Shown here: one piece after another, positions 1-12,000 of the stretch
Position numbering within the stretch: position 1 is the first letter of the stretch
Layout: each line of letters opens with the position of its first letter
Assembly: GCA_024500155.1 (NCBI GenBank)
Contig: CM044866.1
Location: forward strand, 38,369,501 to 38,433,500
Length of the DNA stretch: 64,000 bases
Direction: 5' to 3'
DNA from: Chenopodium formosanum
Taxonomy: Eukaryota > Streptophyta > Magnoliopsida > Caryophyllales > Amaranthaceae
Translations under genes and position numbers: made by a program
The notes under the pieces: generated by a model
What the model saw: only the letters and a program-made list of their open reading frames with translations
What the model was told of the DNA's origin: nothing
Database searches by the model: none

Positions 1-864
1 ATTATTATCAGACACTTCAATAATCTTTTAATATAAAACTACAGACTCTTAATCTATCTATTGTTTTATCAAAACGTTAAATTATGCCAAAATAAAAAAA
101 ATTTACTCGTCAATGTTGCTTCATTTACCCAATAAAAAACTTAAGTTGAAAAGTTAAAATCAGATAGTGGAGATTAAAACAAATAAAAACTGATATACGA
201 AAGATAATTACCAGTTACTAATAAATATAGCATTTTGTTAAAAAAAATACAAAATATATAAAAGTTTTACAACATATTTATAGTTAGGATAGTCAACATG
301 CGCATCGATGCATACAGAGTGGCTTTCCATTATGGGTAAGCTATATTAGCATGTGCTTTCTCTCCATGCACAAGGAGATAATGGACTAGGAATGAAACAT
401 TTTCTCTATTGCTGGCATTGTATGCATAAGAACAAATTTTCTTATTAATGTCAAGAGTTAGGGAATAAAGGCAAAATCCATTTAGCATAGGAGTCAAGAG
501 TACATAAGATAATAGGCATCACAAATAAAGTTGATACTGTATCACACCGCCCCCTCACATGAGAGCTTGTTGGGTTTGAAGTGTGGATGCGTCATGAGCT
601 CATTTATACCAAACGCGAAATATATAAAATTCCACTCATAAGCGAGGGTAGATGAGATTTGAACTCATGACTTTCGTGTCACGCTAACTCTGATATCATG
701 TTAAAAGAGAAACTTAACCAAAAGCTTAAGGATATGTTATTTTCACCTTACTTTCACTTTTTTCAAGTTTAATAAGTTCTGACAAGTTCAGTTCAAGTTT
801 AATAAGTTCTGGTAAGAGTAACCTTATTTCAAATTACAACTAAAATAAGTTTTAATCAGGTGAA
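1..864. other. AT-rich flank without a gene
   Basis: No open frame, RNA gene or bounded transposon could be supported apart from a degenerate tRNA-like repeat near 545-705. A short direct repeat (CAAGTTTAATAAGTTCTG) occurs twice near 763-812. The segment ends at the target site of the Copia element. Confidence 0.5.
545..705 (-). repeat. Degenerate tRNA/SINE-like repeat
   Basis: Read on the minus strand, the segment holds GAGTTCAAATCTC, close to a pol III B box, about 25 bases after GATATCAGAGTT. That resembles the initiator-tRNA-related stretch seen in many plant SINEs and LTR leaders. No tail or target duplication was found, so it could equally be an LTR-element fragment. Confidence 0.25.
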
Positions 865-869
865 CAGAA

Positions 870-1586
870 TGTTGGGAGTAATGCAAGTCAAAAGATTCGG
901 TCGATCGATTGTATAAAGCTAATTCTAACATTAAGCTTCTTTATCCCGCATGCCCTGCCAGGGTGGACTTGCCCGGTTGAAGTAGGGTGGTGAGAAGTAA
1001 GCTTCTCGTCGAAGTAGCTAACTCCGTAGGTATCTAATCCCACGTGCCCTACCAGGGCAACTTTGCCCTGCCAGACAGGGCAAAGCTTCGAAATTCTCCA
1101 TATTATCTTTTACCTCGCACTCCCGGTAGGGCGAACTTGCCTTGGGTGACCGAGCAGAGCCTAAAACCGGGTTTATGAATTGTGTTTGTCGCGCCCGACC
1201 GGGCAAGGGTTTGAGAACGCATTTTTTGGCCGGATTTTATTTCCCTATTTTGATTCTTTTTCCATAACCTATATATATCAAGTCTTTGAAGCCTTTCATT
1301 ATTCATAAAATACACCTACAAACAAAAGCCAAAAACCCTAAAACTCCATAAAGAAATCTAAGCAGTTCTTGGTATAATTCCAATCCTTCATTCGGGGTAC
1401 GGATTTGAAGGACGTTGTGTTACCTTTGGGGAGCATTCGTCATTGAGAACCTCGTACCGGTGGTGGCGAAATATGCTTCTAGGGCAGCCGTAAAACGCAT
1501 CACAACATATTGAGATCTACATCCAAAGTAACATCTTTCCTTGTTCTTGTTATTATTTATTTGATTGCAACAGTATATTTTCAACA
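870..1586 (+). repeat. 5' LTR of the Copia element
   Basis: The 717-base LTR is direct to 7777-8482. It has TG/CA termini and a TATA-like stretch (CTATATATATC near 1268). The U3 part holds several GC-rich palindromes of the type GCCCTnCCAGGGC (near 951-962, 1047-1057, 1066-1082). Only 30 bases separate the LTR end from the gag ATG, and no canonical initiator-Met primer-binding site is visible there. Confidence 0.9.
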
Positions 1587-1616
1587 ATCTAGAAGCGTAG
1601 GTTTACTATTGTTATC

Positions 1617-2882
1617 ATGGCTAGTAGTTCTCAAAATCGCTTATACCTTAACTTATCGAAATTTGAATCTCTTGATGGTATTAATTATAAGAGATGGTCA
1701 CAAAGGTTGTTGATTGCTTTTGAACAAGTTGAAGTTGATTATGTTTCGTTTAATGATGCTCCTAAACCTATTGAACAAAATAATACTACTGTGACAATTC
1801 TTGATACCCCTAGATCGGGTCCTCCCTCTAAGACCAACTGTGTTATTGTGAATGAAGTTGAAATCAAGAAGTATGAGAAAGATAACAAGTTCGTTAGAGG
1901 TCATTTGTTGAATAATATGATAAACAACATCTTTGACTTGTTTATCACAAACAAATCTGCAAAATCTATCTGGGAAACCCTAGAAAAGAAATATGGTGCA
2001 GATGATGCAGGAAAAAAGAAATATGTTACAGGAAACTGGTTGAAGTTTAAGTTGGTGGACTCCAGACCCATCATGGATCAAGTTCATGAGTATGAGAATT
2101 TGATTGCTGATATTCTTGCTGAAGGCATGAAGATGTGTGAGATTTTTCAGGCTAATGTCTTGATTGAGAAATTGCCTGAATCTTGGTCTAACTATCGAAA
2201 TCATTTGAAACACAAGAAAAGGGACATGACCCTCGAGAAGCTGCTAAGTCACATGAAGATTGAGGAGGCTAACAGGATCAAGGACTCCTCAAAGAAACCG
2301 AATAATGAACTTTCTATGAAATCTAATGTTGTGGAATCTAATGCAAATATTTACAAGAACTCAAGTAGCAATAATCAAGGCAACAATCAGAAGAAAGTGA
2401 AATTTCAGAAGAACGGCAAGATTGAGAAGAAAACTTTGGGTAACTGTTTTGTGTGTGGTAAACCGAGACACTTTGCTTCTAAGTGTCGTCATAAGAAGGG
2501 GAACCAAAAGGCTAAACAGTCATCGAAAAAGAAAATTAAGAGTGAAGCGAATGTTGCAGAATCGGGAGACATTATTGCTGCAGTAATTTCCGAGATCAAC
2601 TTGGTCGAGAATAATGCTGAATGGATTGTAGACACTGGTGCTTCCCGTCACTTCTATGCAAACAGGAACATGTTCGTAGAGTTTGAAAAAACTGATAAAG
2701 GAGAGCAAGTCTACATGGGGAATTCAAGTAGCTCTGAAGTCCTAGGGAAAGGAAAGGTTGTCCTTAAGCTCACCTCTGGGAAATCTTTAGCTTTGCATAA
2801 TGTTTTGTATGTTCCATCACTACATAGAAATTTAATTTATGGGGCTTTGTTGAACAAAGTGGGGGTTAAATTAGTCTTTTAG
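1617..2882 (+). CDS. Copia gag with N-terminal protease
   Basis: The 421-codon frame encodes a Copia gag. Its N-terminus holds a DUF4219/UBN2-like region (LDGINYKRWSQRL near residue 20), followed by a lysine-rich segment. A CCHC zinc knuckle (CFVCGKPRHFASKC) lies near residue 278. The aspartic protease active site WIVDTGASRHF follows near residue 338. The frame stops at a TAG (2880-2882), but the same frame continues into the integrase, so the stop is probably a mutated glutamine codon and this was once one gag-pol polyprotein. The ATG lies 30 bases after the LTR. Gag itself looks intact; the element as a whole is not. Confidence 0.85.
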   Translation: MASSSQNRLYLNLSKFESLDGINYKRWSQRLLIAFEQVEVDYVSFNDAPKPIEQNNTTVTILDTPRSGPPSKTNCVIVNEVEIKKYEKDNKFVRGHLLNNMINNIFDLFITNKSAKSIWETLEKKYGADDAGKKKYVTGNWLKFKLVDSRPIMDQVHEYENLIADILAEGMKMCEIFQANVLIEKLPESWSNYRNHLKHKKRDMTLEKLLSHMKIEEANRIKDSSKKPNNELSMKSNVVESNANIYKNSSSNNQGNNQKKVKFQKNGKIEKKTLGNCFVCGKPRHFASKCRHKKGNQKAKQSSKKKIKSEANVAESGDIIAAVISEINLVENNAEWIVDTGASRHFYANRNMFVEFEKTDKGEQVYMGNSSSSEVLGKGKVVLKLTSGKSLALHNVLYVPSLHRNLIYGALLNKVGVKLVF

Positions 2883-3930
2883 GCAAATAAGCTAGTTTTA
2901 ACTCGCAATGGCGAGTATGTTGGAAAGGGATACCTCAATGGAGGCTTGTTTGTACTTGAAATTGTTATTGACTCTGAAATGAATAAGAAAACTTATTTTG
3001 CTTACATTTTTTAGTCAATAGATTTATGGCATGGTAGGTTAGGACATGTGGGTGTTACTTCATTAAAGAGAATGAAGGAAATGAACTTACTCCCTAACAT
3101 GGTAGTCGATGGACATGACAAGTGTGGTGTGTGTGCTGAATCAAAGTTTGTGAAAATTCCTTATAAGCAAGTAACAAAGAGAGTAACTGAACTACTTGAG
3201 TTGATCCACTCAGATTTAGCTAACTTCAAATCCATAGAAAGTAGGGGTGGTAAACATTACTATGTAACCTTCGTGGATGATTGTTCAAGATATTGAAAGG
3301 TTTACCTACTGAGAACCAATATGAGGCAGAATCAAGGTTCATGATCTTCAAGGCAGAGGCAGAGAATCAGCTAGATCGAAAAATCAAAAGAGTTAGATCT
3401 GACAGAGGAGGAGAGTATGGATCTACGTTCTTGAAAAGTGTGTGTCAAAGTCAAGGAATCATACATGAGGTGTCTTCTCCCTACACTCCACAGCAGAACG
3501 GAGTAGCAGAAAGGAAAAATCGAACTCTTAAGGAGATGATGAATTCCATGCTAATTAACTCAGGTTTAACGGATAATATGTGGGGTAAGGCGATTCTGTC
3601 TACGAATTTCATTCTCAACAGGGTGCCTCACAAGAAGCATAATAAAACTCCTTATGAGATATGGAAGGGTAGGTTATGCTCCTAACTTTGTTTACTTGAA
3701 AGTGTGGGGGTGTCTAGCAAAGGTGGGTAATCCATTTTTCAAACGATCGGTCGTAGGCTCAAGAACATATGATGCAGTAATGGTGGGCTACGCAGAGTCA
3801 AGTGCAGCTTACAGATTCATGAGTCTAGATGACAATTCCATAAGTGAATCATGTGATGCAGAGTTCTTTGAACAGGTATTTCCTTCAAAGAAAGTTGTTG
3901 ATACTAACATGCCTACTGATGAATCACATT
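2883..3930 (+). pseudogene. Copia integrase, broken
   Basis: This continues the gag-protease frame after the TAG at 2880. A second TAG lies at 3012-3014, just before the GAG-pre-integrase motif LWHGRLGH, and the CxxC of the zinc-binding region (CGVCAESK) follows. The catalytic core shows HSDLANF, then a TGA at 3294 and a frame change near 3300-3320. The conserved SDRGGEY and PYTPQQNGVAERKNRT motifs follow in another frame, then another shift near 3670. The acidic catalytic residues are still recognisable. The integrase C-terminal region ends at the inserted LTR-like block. Confidence 0.85.
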
Positions 3931-5495
3931 ATATAGGATTTATAGGCACGTTTATGCTAGTTTAAATAGTTGCTTTTTAAGACTTTTATCGCTTTGTAGG
4001 TCGGAATGGCATACGTTGTCCATTTTGTGCTCTATTACACTTTGTTTTTGTTTTCTTAATGTTTCAGGTAGTTTCTATAACTATTTGGATGCTTTCGGAG
4101 TGGTTTTAGAAGAATCGGACAATGAAAGGATGAAAAGTCGATGAATCGAGGTTTCTCAATGAAGGATATATGTTTGTGGAAACTTATTTTGAGATTTATG
4201 TGCATGAGGCATGAGTATAGAATCCACAGGAGTCATTATGCACTTTTCGGAAATGAATTTGAGTTAGAAACGAAGTTAAACAATATTTTACGAAGTGTCA
4301 AAACAGACCTTTGGTCACTCTTTTGACCATAACCTGAGTTTTATAGATTGGATGGATGTGATTCAAATTGCGTTGGAAACTAGACTTAAAGAGCTTTCCA
4401 ATGATAGGTTACACTCCCCAAGAAGCTTCCTAGAACTGAAGTTATAGCCATTTTAATCCAAGCGTGTAGCCTGCGACCATATCCCGCGCCTACTCAAGCA
4501 AGCCGTAGCTACTGCTAGGCCGCGGGCTGTCCTGCGCCTGCAAGTTTTTGTGAGCAGCCAAAGAAGCACACAAGGCTTCTTCGTTACACATCCTTCACTC
4601 GTCCCTCGATTCCGTTGATCTTATTCATGCCACGTCACCTTCTATCGTCCAATAGAATTACAACTTATGTATATATTATTTTCTTATTTATTTTCTTTAA
4701 TTATTTTTTAGATTAGTTTTAGGATAATATAAATACTCCTCAAGGGATATTATTTTTCCCTTATGCCTTTTTATATCTTTTATTATTTTACGTTCTTTTT
4801 AGTTTTCTCTCTAACCCTAGTTTCTCATGGCATCTCCATGGATGATTCTTGGGTTTATTATTTTAATTCATTGAGGTAATTTTATTTCTATTTCTTGATT
4901 TTAATTATGTTTTATTCCTTAGATTTAGTTTTAATTATTTATTTCATGCTAGAGTAGTTTATTTCTAGGGTTTGGGAATCCATGTTTATATTATGAATTT
5001 TGATTTATATTATTGATATTTTGATTATTGATTTCTAGCTTTAATTGATAGTGTTTTATTGTTAATCTTGCAACATGATCAATTGTTTGATTAATTATTG
5101 TTAATAAGAGTTTGAATCGAAAGATCTTACTTTTAGAGGCTTACCTACAATTAGCAATTCTGATTATGTTAGCGACCGAACTACATATGTTGAATTGAGA
5201 GCGTTAAGACCCGACCGTAGGCTTAGCAATTACTCTAGATAATTGATTAATTGAATTGTTATTTATATTTGATAGATTTAGAACTATAAACATGGTGAAC
5301 CATAACCCTAGGTCTTTTTATTAATTATTTTATTACTATATTAGTTTAGACTAGCTACTATTCAATCCAACTCGTGACATAGTTTAGTTTCTCGAATTTC
5401 GTAGAGGTTAAATTGAATAGCTATCTCTCTTTGGATTCAACCCTACTTACCCTACTGCATTGTTAGTTGGTTTTGTTAGGAATTTATTTTTGACA
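3930..5495. mobile_element. Solo-LTR-like block nested in Copia pol
   Basis: About 1.56 kb without coding capacity separates the Copia integrase C-terminus from the linker before reverse transcriptase. It contains AGAGCTTTCCAATGATA in a setting resembling AGAGCTTTCCAACGATA in the Tat/Ogre-type LTRs at 31881 and 39183, GC-rich CCTGCGCCTGC stretches, and a TATA-like ATAATATAAATAC near 4724 followed by a pyrimidine-rich leader. This fits a solo LTR of a Tat/Ogre- or Athila-like element. A clean target duplication could not be identified, so the ends are approximate. Confidence 0.55.
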
Positions 5496-5496
5496 G

Positions 5497-7117
5497 GTGT
5501 ACGAAAACATATCACCTACTTTAGATGTCATGCCCACAAGGACAGTGGAGTCGCCTCCAAATCAAAAGGAGAATGACCAACCACGTAGCAGCAAGAGGCA
5601 AAGAACAGAAACAAGCTTTGGTCTAGATTTCCTCACCACCTTTTTAACCGAGATGAAGGACATCGAAGACCTAGATAAGATCATGGTGTGCCTACAAGTA
5701 ATGGATGAAGATCCAAAAACATATGAAGAGGCCATGAGCTCAGTTGATGCGAGTTTCTGGAAGGAGGCGATCAACAGTGAACTCGAGTCCATAATGTCTA
5801 ATCAGACATGGGAGTTGACGGATTTGCCTAAGGGAAGTAGAGCTATAGGGTGAAAATGGATCTTCAAGAGGAATATGAAAACAGACGGGACAATTGAGAG
5901 GTTCAAGGCCAAATTGGTGATAAGAGGTTTCGCTCAAAAGTTTAGATAGCCACCATTCGTATCTTGTTTGCTATAGCATCTTCCTACAAACTAGTTGTGC
6001 ACCAGATGGATGTCAAAACAGCTTTCCTAAATGGCGAATCAGAAGAGGAGATTTACATGGAGCAACCTCCAGGGTTTTTTGTCCCAAGGATGGAAAACAA
6101 GGTGTGCAAGCTCAAAAAGTCACTGTATGGTTTGAAGCAAGCTCCGAAACAATGGTATGAAAAATTTCATCAAACCATCCTTGAATTTGGTTTCGTTGTT
6201 AATGGGTCACATGCATGTGTTTACTCCAAAATGTTTAATTCTCATTGTGTGATCATCTGTCTATATGTTGATGATATGTTGTTTTTTGGGACGCACATGG
6301 ATGTTATAAACAAAACTAAAAATTATTTGTCTTTGAAGTTTGAGATGAAAGATCTAGGAGAGGTGGATGTGATACTTGGTGTAGAGGTCACAAAAACCAA
6401 GGAGGGTTACTATATGTCTCAATCTCATTATGTTGAGAAAACTTTGAAGAGGTTTAACTGTTTGATGAAAAACCTTTAAAAACTCCATATGACCCTGATT
6501 GTCTATTAGCGAAGAATAGTGGGGGTAGTGTCTCACAAAAGGAGTATGCTCAAGTGATTGGGAGTTTAATGTTCCTAATGAATTGTACAAGACCTGACAT
6601 TGCATTTGCAATTTGTAGGCTAAGCCGATACACTCATAATCCTGATGGAAGACACTAGACCGCTCTAAGGCATCTCATGAGGTATCTTAGAGGAACTATG
6701 AATCTGTGTTTGAAGTTTGTGAGATATCCTCTAGTGTTGAAGGGATATTGTGATGCAAATTGGGTGACTAATAGTGGAGAAGTAAGCTCTACGAGTGGGT
6801 ATGTATTTACTCTTTGTGGAAGTGCAGTTTCGTGGAAGTCAACAAAGCAAACATGCATTGCAAGGTCCACTATGGAAGCAGAGTTCATAGCACTAGACTT
6901 AGCAAGTCAAGAAGCAGATTGGCTAAGAAGCCTATTAGCAGATTTATCGTTGTGGGGTAAGCCTGCTCCTTCAATCTCTATACATTGTGATTCACAATCA
7001 GCGATATGCGTAGCAAACAATAGTGTGTATAATAGAAAAAAGGAGGCACATCCGTGTGAGGCATGCATCGGTGAGACAATTTATTGTGAATGGTGTTATA
7101 GTGTGTGCATCCTTTAA
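5497..7117 (+). pseudogene. Copia reverse transcriptase and RNase H, broken
   Basis: Recognisable segments come in order. A linker ends in an RRSKR-like stretch. The start of reverse transcriptase (WELTDLPKGSRAIG, then a TGA near 5851 and KWIFKRNMKTDGTI) follows. The RT core shows MDVKTAFLNG, LKKSLYGLKQAPKQWY and the catalytic CLYVDDMLFFG. Next come a frame shift near 6470, the connection RPDIAFAICRLSRY, and Copia RNase H (GYCDANW, STSGYVF, WKSTKQTCIARSTMEAEF). A TAG near 6657 and a shift near 7040 truncate RNase H. The YVDD centre is intact but several stops make the enzyme non-functional. Confidence 0.88.
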
Positions 7118-7776
7118 TAAGGAGTATCCATAACTCAATGATGTGAATGGTTTATATGATGAACTTGATGAATTGTTTATTTTTAATTGTAGACTCATAG
7201 TTTATAAATATTTGAGTAATGTTGTGGTTGATATATCTAGCCTCACACACTTCCCTCGTAGGCGGAGTTGTGAGAAGACTTGATATATATTCAACAGAAG
7301 GTTGAACATTGTGTTCTTAATGCATCCATAGCTCAGTTGAGTGGTCTATTGATCTTAGACTTGATGGAAGCACTAATGTGGTAAGGTTGGATTTTCGTCC
7401 TTAATGTTCTCATAGCCCTTAGGATGGTTTATATGTTGAAATAAACTTGATGAGACACCTATGTGTGTGAGCAAGGTTGGCATCCTCCTATGGAACCTTA
7501 GGTTCCTAACAACACTCACTAGAATTCCAAAGGAATGTTGGCCTCGTATGACGTTTCATATGGTCGCGGAATTGTATCAAGCCTCTAAAGGTATAGTGTG
7601 CGGTGTCGGGTTCTTTCAATGATCTTAGGAGTTCAATTTATACTCTACAGAACGTTGAACACCCCACTCCACTAATGTGTTAGTTCAATCCTTATGGGTT
7701 GTTTCACTTATGCACTTACCGTTTCCTTTACTGCTCATATTTCTAGATCTCTTGTTCGATTGCATTAGTGGGGGAT
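7118..7776 (+). other. Copia 3' untranslated segment with polypurine tract
   Basis: Noncoding internal sequence lies between RNase H and the 3' LTR. Several degenerate repeats of the theme gaaggttgaacatt/gaacgttgaacacc occur. The purine stretch GTGGGGGAT directly before the 3' LTR (about 7768-7776) is the likely polypurine tract that primes plus-strand DNA synthesis. Confidence 0.6.
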
Positions 7777-8482
7777 TGTTGGGAGTAATGCAATTCGAAA
7801 GATTCGGTCGCTCGATTGTATAAAGCTAATTCTGACTTTAAGCTTCTTTATCCCGCATGCCCTGCCAGGGCGGACTTGCCCAGGGGGGTAGGGCGCCGAG
7901 AAGTAAGCTTCTCGTCGAAGTAGCTAACTCCGTAGGTATCTAATCTTATATGCTCTGCCTGCTCTGGTAGACAGGGCGAAGCTTCAAACTTCTCCGTATT
8001 ATCTTTTATCTCGCGTGCCCGATAGGGCGGACTTGCCCTGGCTGACCGGACGGAGCCTAAAACCGAGGTTAATGAATTGTGTTTGACACACCGACCGGGC
8101 AAGGGTTCGAGAACGCGTTTTTTGGCCGGATTTTATTTCCTTATTTTAATTCTTTTTCCATAACCTATATATATCAAGTCTTTAAAGCCTTTCATTATTC
8201 ACAAAATACACCTACAAACAAAAGCCAAAAACCCTAAAACTCCATAAAGAGATCTGAGCAGTTCTTGGTATAATTCCAATCCTTCATTTGGGGTACAGAT
8301 TTGAAGGATCATTGTGTTACCTTTGGGGAGCATTCGTCATTAAAATCTCGTACCGATGGTGGTGAAATACGCTTTTAGGACAGCCGTAAAACGCGTTACA
8401 ACATATGGAGATCTACATTCAAAGTAACATCTTTCCTTATTCTTGTTATTATTTATTTGATTGCAACAGTATATTTCCAACA
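7777..8482 (+). repeat. 3' LTR of the Copia element
   Basis: The 706-base direct copy of 870-1586 differs by many substitutions and small indels, for example in the GC-rich palindromic part of U3. It ends CCAACA and is followed by TAGAA. Confidence 0.9.
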
Positions 8483-8487
8483 TAGAA

Positions 8488-9017
8488 CACTCCCTTACTT
8501 ATGGTGAGTCAATATTTCTGCTTTTAGATCAAATACGGGGTAGTTATATGAAGAATACGGTTTGACGTCAAAAATGCCTGAAACAAAATTCAGTAGAATC
8601 TCAATTCTCCTTGTTTAATTTACTGCACCCAACATACTCAATTTATATTTAGAGTAGTTGGGGTCAATTTTGCCAAAAAAAAATTAAATAAATGAAATAA
8701 AAAGAAATAAAATGGCAAGCAAGATAATCAGATTTCTGTATCAACAAATACTCAATGCTGCACTGGAAATAAAATACTCTAACAAACTATGCCCAGTGAT
8801 GCCTCAACTTTTAAGACCATAATTACATACAAAATATTAGCTTACGACACAAAAGGATGACCACAAAACCTCCAAAAAGAATGATTTAAATATATTATAA
8901 GATATATTATCTCACAAAAAAATTATATAAAATCATACACGAGATATGTGATGAAACATTAAGATATTCTAAAGTTTGCAACCAATATAAATAAATGGAG
9001 TGGCGAAACAGAACTGA
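8488..9017. other. Intergenic DNA and probable ALIS 3' UTR
   Basis: No open frame was found. The bases just before 9018 lie downstream of the minus-strand ALIS stop codon and probably hold its 3' UTR and poly(A) signals. No single signal could be assigned with confidence. Confidence 0.5.
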
Positions 9018-12000
9018 TTAAGTAGTCAAGTGTCCTGCTGGATGTCTGTTCCAAGATAGATACGAGGGATCTCCGATTGTCCTGCATTATTCACAAAATC
9101 CAAGCATTTAACAGTTTGTATAAGAAGAAAACGTGGAAAATATGATACTCGTATTAAAGTTCCAATGACAATTAAATATTGCTGTGGTATCATATCTTAG
9201 CAGACAAACTGATGAATTTTGTATAGCATGAAAAGACATAATTTCGTTGTGCCAAAATAATTACCACCCTTTCCCATAGCCTTACTATCTAGAAAACCCT
9301 GCATTAGATGATACCGTAAAGGAAGCCAAGATTGAAAAGTGAAATAGGATAGAACATGGAAGTATTATTGGTATCACCCTGACAAAAAAAAGAAAGAATT
9401 CAGGATGGAATAGAATTAATAATCAAATTTATCACTGACCTTGGCTTGAGGATATAAACCAGTATAAATCCTACTGCAAAGGATAAGGACAGACCACCAA
9501 CAGTGAGATATCCTACACCAAGGAAGTCGTTCTTCCCGCCAATCCAGCTTGTAGTAGAAAGGACCAAACTCTTTTTGCCTCCAAAACTATATGTATTGTA
9601 ATTATTCTGTACAGTGATAGATAACTCCTGATTAGCATACAGATCCTGCTCTATTTTCCCATATAGTTTCCTAAATGTTGGAAGTGCTGCAGTTCGCATC
9701 CATACAATAAGATTTTCTTGTTCATTAAGCTGCAAGATAGGAAGAAAAATCATATTAATAAGACTTACATTTATGTTTAGCATGAAACATAAAGGGGAAC
9801 GAGCACTATGACTGGATCACCATGTTATTGATGGAGGACTAAGAGCACACTGCATAGATTAAAAAATATTAATAAGAAGTTAAAAAGGGTAGTATGAGAA
9901 TCAACATTACAGGCATGCTGGCATTGAGTTGGCCACCCCCTATAAGGCCTCCGCTTTGAAAATTTTTGGGATAAACATCAGATCCAAACTTGTGCTTACG
10001 ATCACTATCCCACGCTATATTTTTCTTGTTTACATCAACCGACTTTGAATCATAAGAAAACTGGAACGTATCATTGAACAAACTCCAAGCAATAAGACCA
10101 CAGGGAACAATAACAGCTTTGTCTGGGCCGGCCAAGGTTGCTTCTGGATCACATCCACTCGTTGACTGTTCATGAGCCTTGCTTCTCAATTGTTTGTCAT
10201 TTCTGCTTTTTACATATCTGAAACAAAGGCTCTATGATATAGCTGATATGAACTTTAGTCAGAATTTTCATGGATCTCAACCGAAAACACTAGCAAATAT
10301 GTGATGTATATTTCAATGTTGAGCTATAATTTAGCAATTTGACATTGCTACTTGTAAGATTAGTGGAATTATTAGTAACATTATACCAAATCAAATCATG
10401 GTAAATGGCATCTAATAAGAAACCTCTAATGATTCCAATTGTTGATAACATTGTAAAGCTCAGACAAGAAACGTCATCTTGCTAAATTAAGGAATGGTTC
10501 TGTATCAAAGTATAAACAAAAATGATGTTTCTGCTGCTAAGATTTAAGGACTAACCAATATACTCTTTCCTCTATTTCATATCAAACTTACCGACGATGG
10601 TTTTGATAGAAGTTCTCAAGCTGATAATAAACATAAATAGGACTTTTCATTTGCTTTGGAACCTGAAAAATGTCCAAATGCGGTTCAGAGAAAGCTGTTA
10701 ATGATAGACATAAACAAGACTCTTCACGTTGTTACACACCAATGAAAACCAATTAAGCCATTGGCTATGCTATTCAATTCTTCAAAACCATATAATTTTA
10801 TAATACTTTAGCATATCAATTTGAATGATTCCATGGAGTCATGATTGAACTACAATCTTTGGTAAGATACAAATTAAGTGTCCTAAATGAACATTTTCAC
10901 TCTATGTTTCAGTGTACCACTCTTGTAAAGTCGATAAACTTTTCATAATCTTGGTCAAAAGTTAATTCAAACACTCCAGAATGAAGGGAATTATAAGGCT
11001 TATTGATCAAAATTTACGAATTGTTTGCATCAAGAGCAATCATTTTGCAATCTAACTGTAAAATGGTGATTTATTCTGCATCTAAAAACCAATAGTAAAA
11101 ACAGAAAGTGGAGATCAAAGGGCACAGACATCACAAAGCACAAGTTTAAGTTTAACATATAAATCAAGAGATTTGACTTACAGTCAATCTTAAAATACAT
11201 GTTTTGTTAGTGGTAACACTCTGAATATAGCCAACTTTATCATTTCTATAATCAGTAGGAATACAATCTGCATCATATTGCTGCTCAATCTCCACAACCT
11301 GTTAAACCAAAAGGAGCCTAATGTCATTTATCATGTTGATTTATAAGCTTAATCATTTAATTAATTATATGGTTTGAACATACGTGTTCTGACGCAGACA
11401 AAGAAACAAGCCCAATAGGAATAAAGATAATTCCAACAGCAACAAATATTGCTATAACCTGAAAGAAACGTTAATTGAAAATTCAAAGAAATATAGTAAA
11501 TTAAAAACATAAATTTAGAAAGTGATAGCCATTGCATTATTAAAACTAGTTCTGCAGCTAAACTGCTAGATGAGTCTTTGACAGCATTATCAATGCATAG
11601 GAGTTTCAGTTCAAGTTTTCATTCAAATTAAATGAGCAAGCTTAATTAAGACATATCATAGGTAAAGCTTCGAATTTGGTTATACTGACCACACGTAAAG
11701 CTTAGAAATTCACTATCTAGGATAGTATTGCTAACATTTTGAAAATATCAGGAGCCAAACCACAAAATTTAGTTGAAGAAACAATACAAGGATAAATAGA
11801 TTAACCACATATATGAGTGATCAACATTTGATATATGATCAAAAGTAAATTAAAATAAAAATAAAAAAAATAAAAAAATAAAAAAAACAAGAAACTATTC
11901 TAACTTGTGAAAGTATTAGTCATATTGATCTTCTTTCTTTCTATGTTCATTCAGTATACAATGACTGGTTCACAATTATGAATTAAGAGCTGCAACCTAT

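Larger units (their letters stand above)
870..8482 (+). mobile_element. Ty1/Copia LTR retrotransposon, decayed
   Basis: Two direct LTRs (870-1586 and 7777-8482) begin TGTTGGGAG and end CAACA. They flank gag, protease, integrase, reverse transcriptase and RNase H in Copia order. The flanking 5-mers CAGAA (865-869) and TAGAA (8483-8487) look like a target duplication with one change. The LTRs differ at many positions and the coding frame is broken by several stops and shifts, so this is an old copy that cannot transpose by itself. A 1.5 kb LTR-like block interrupts pol between integrase and reverse transcriptase. Confidence 0.93.
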
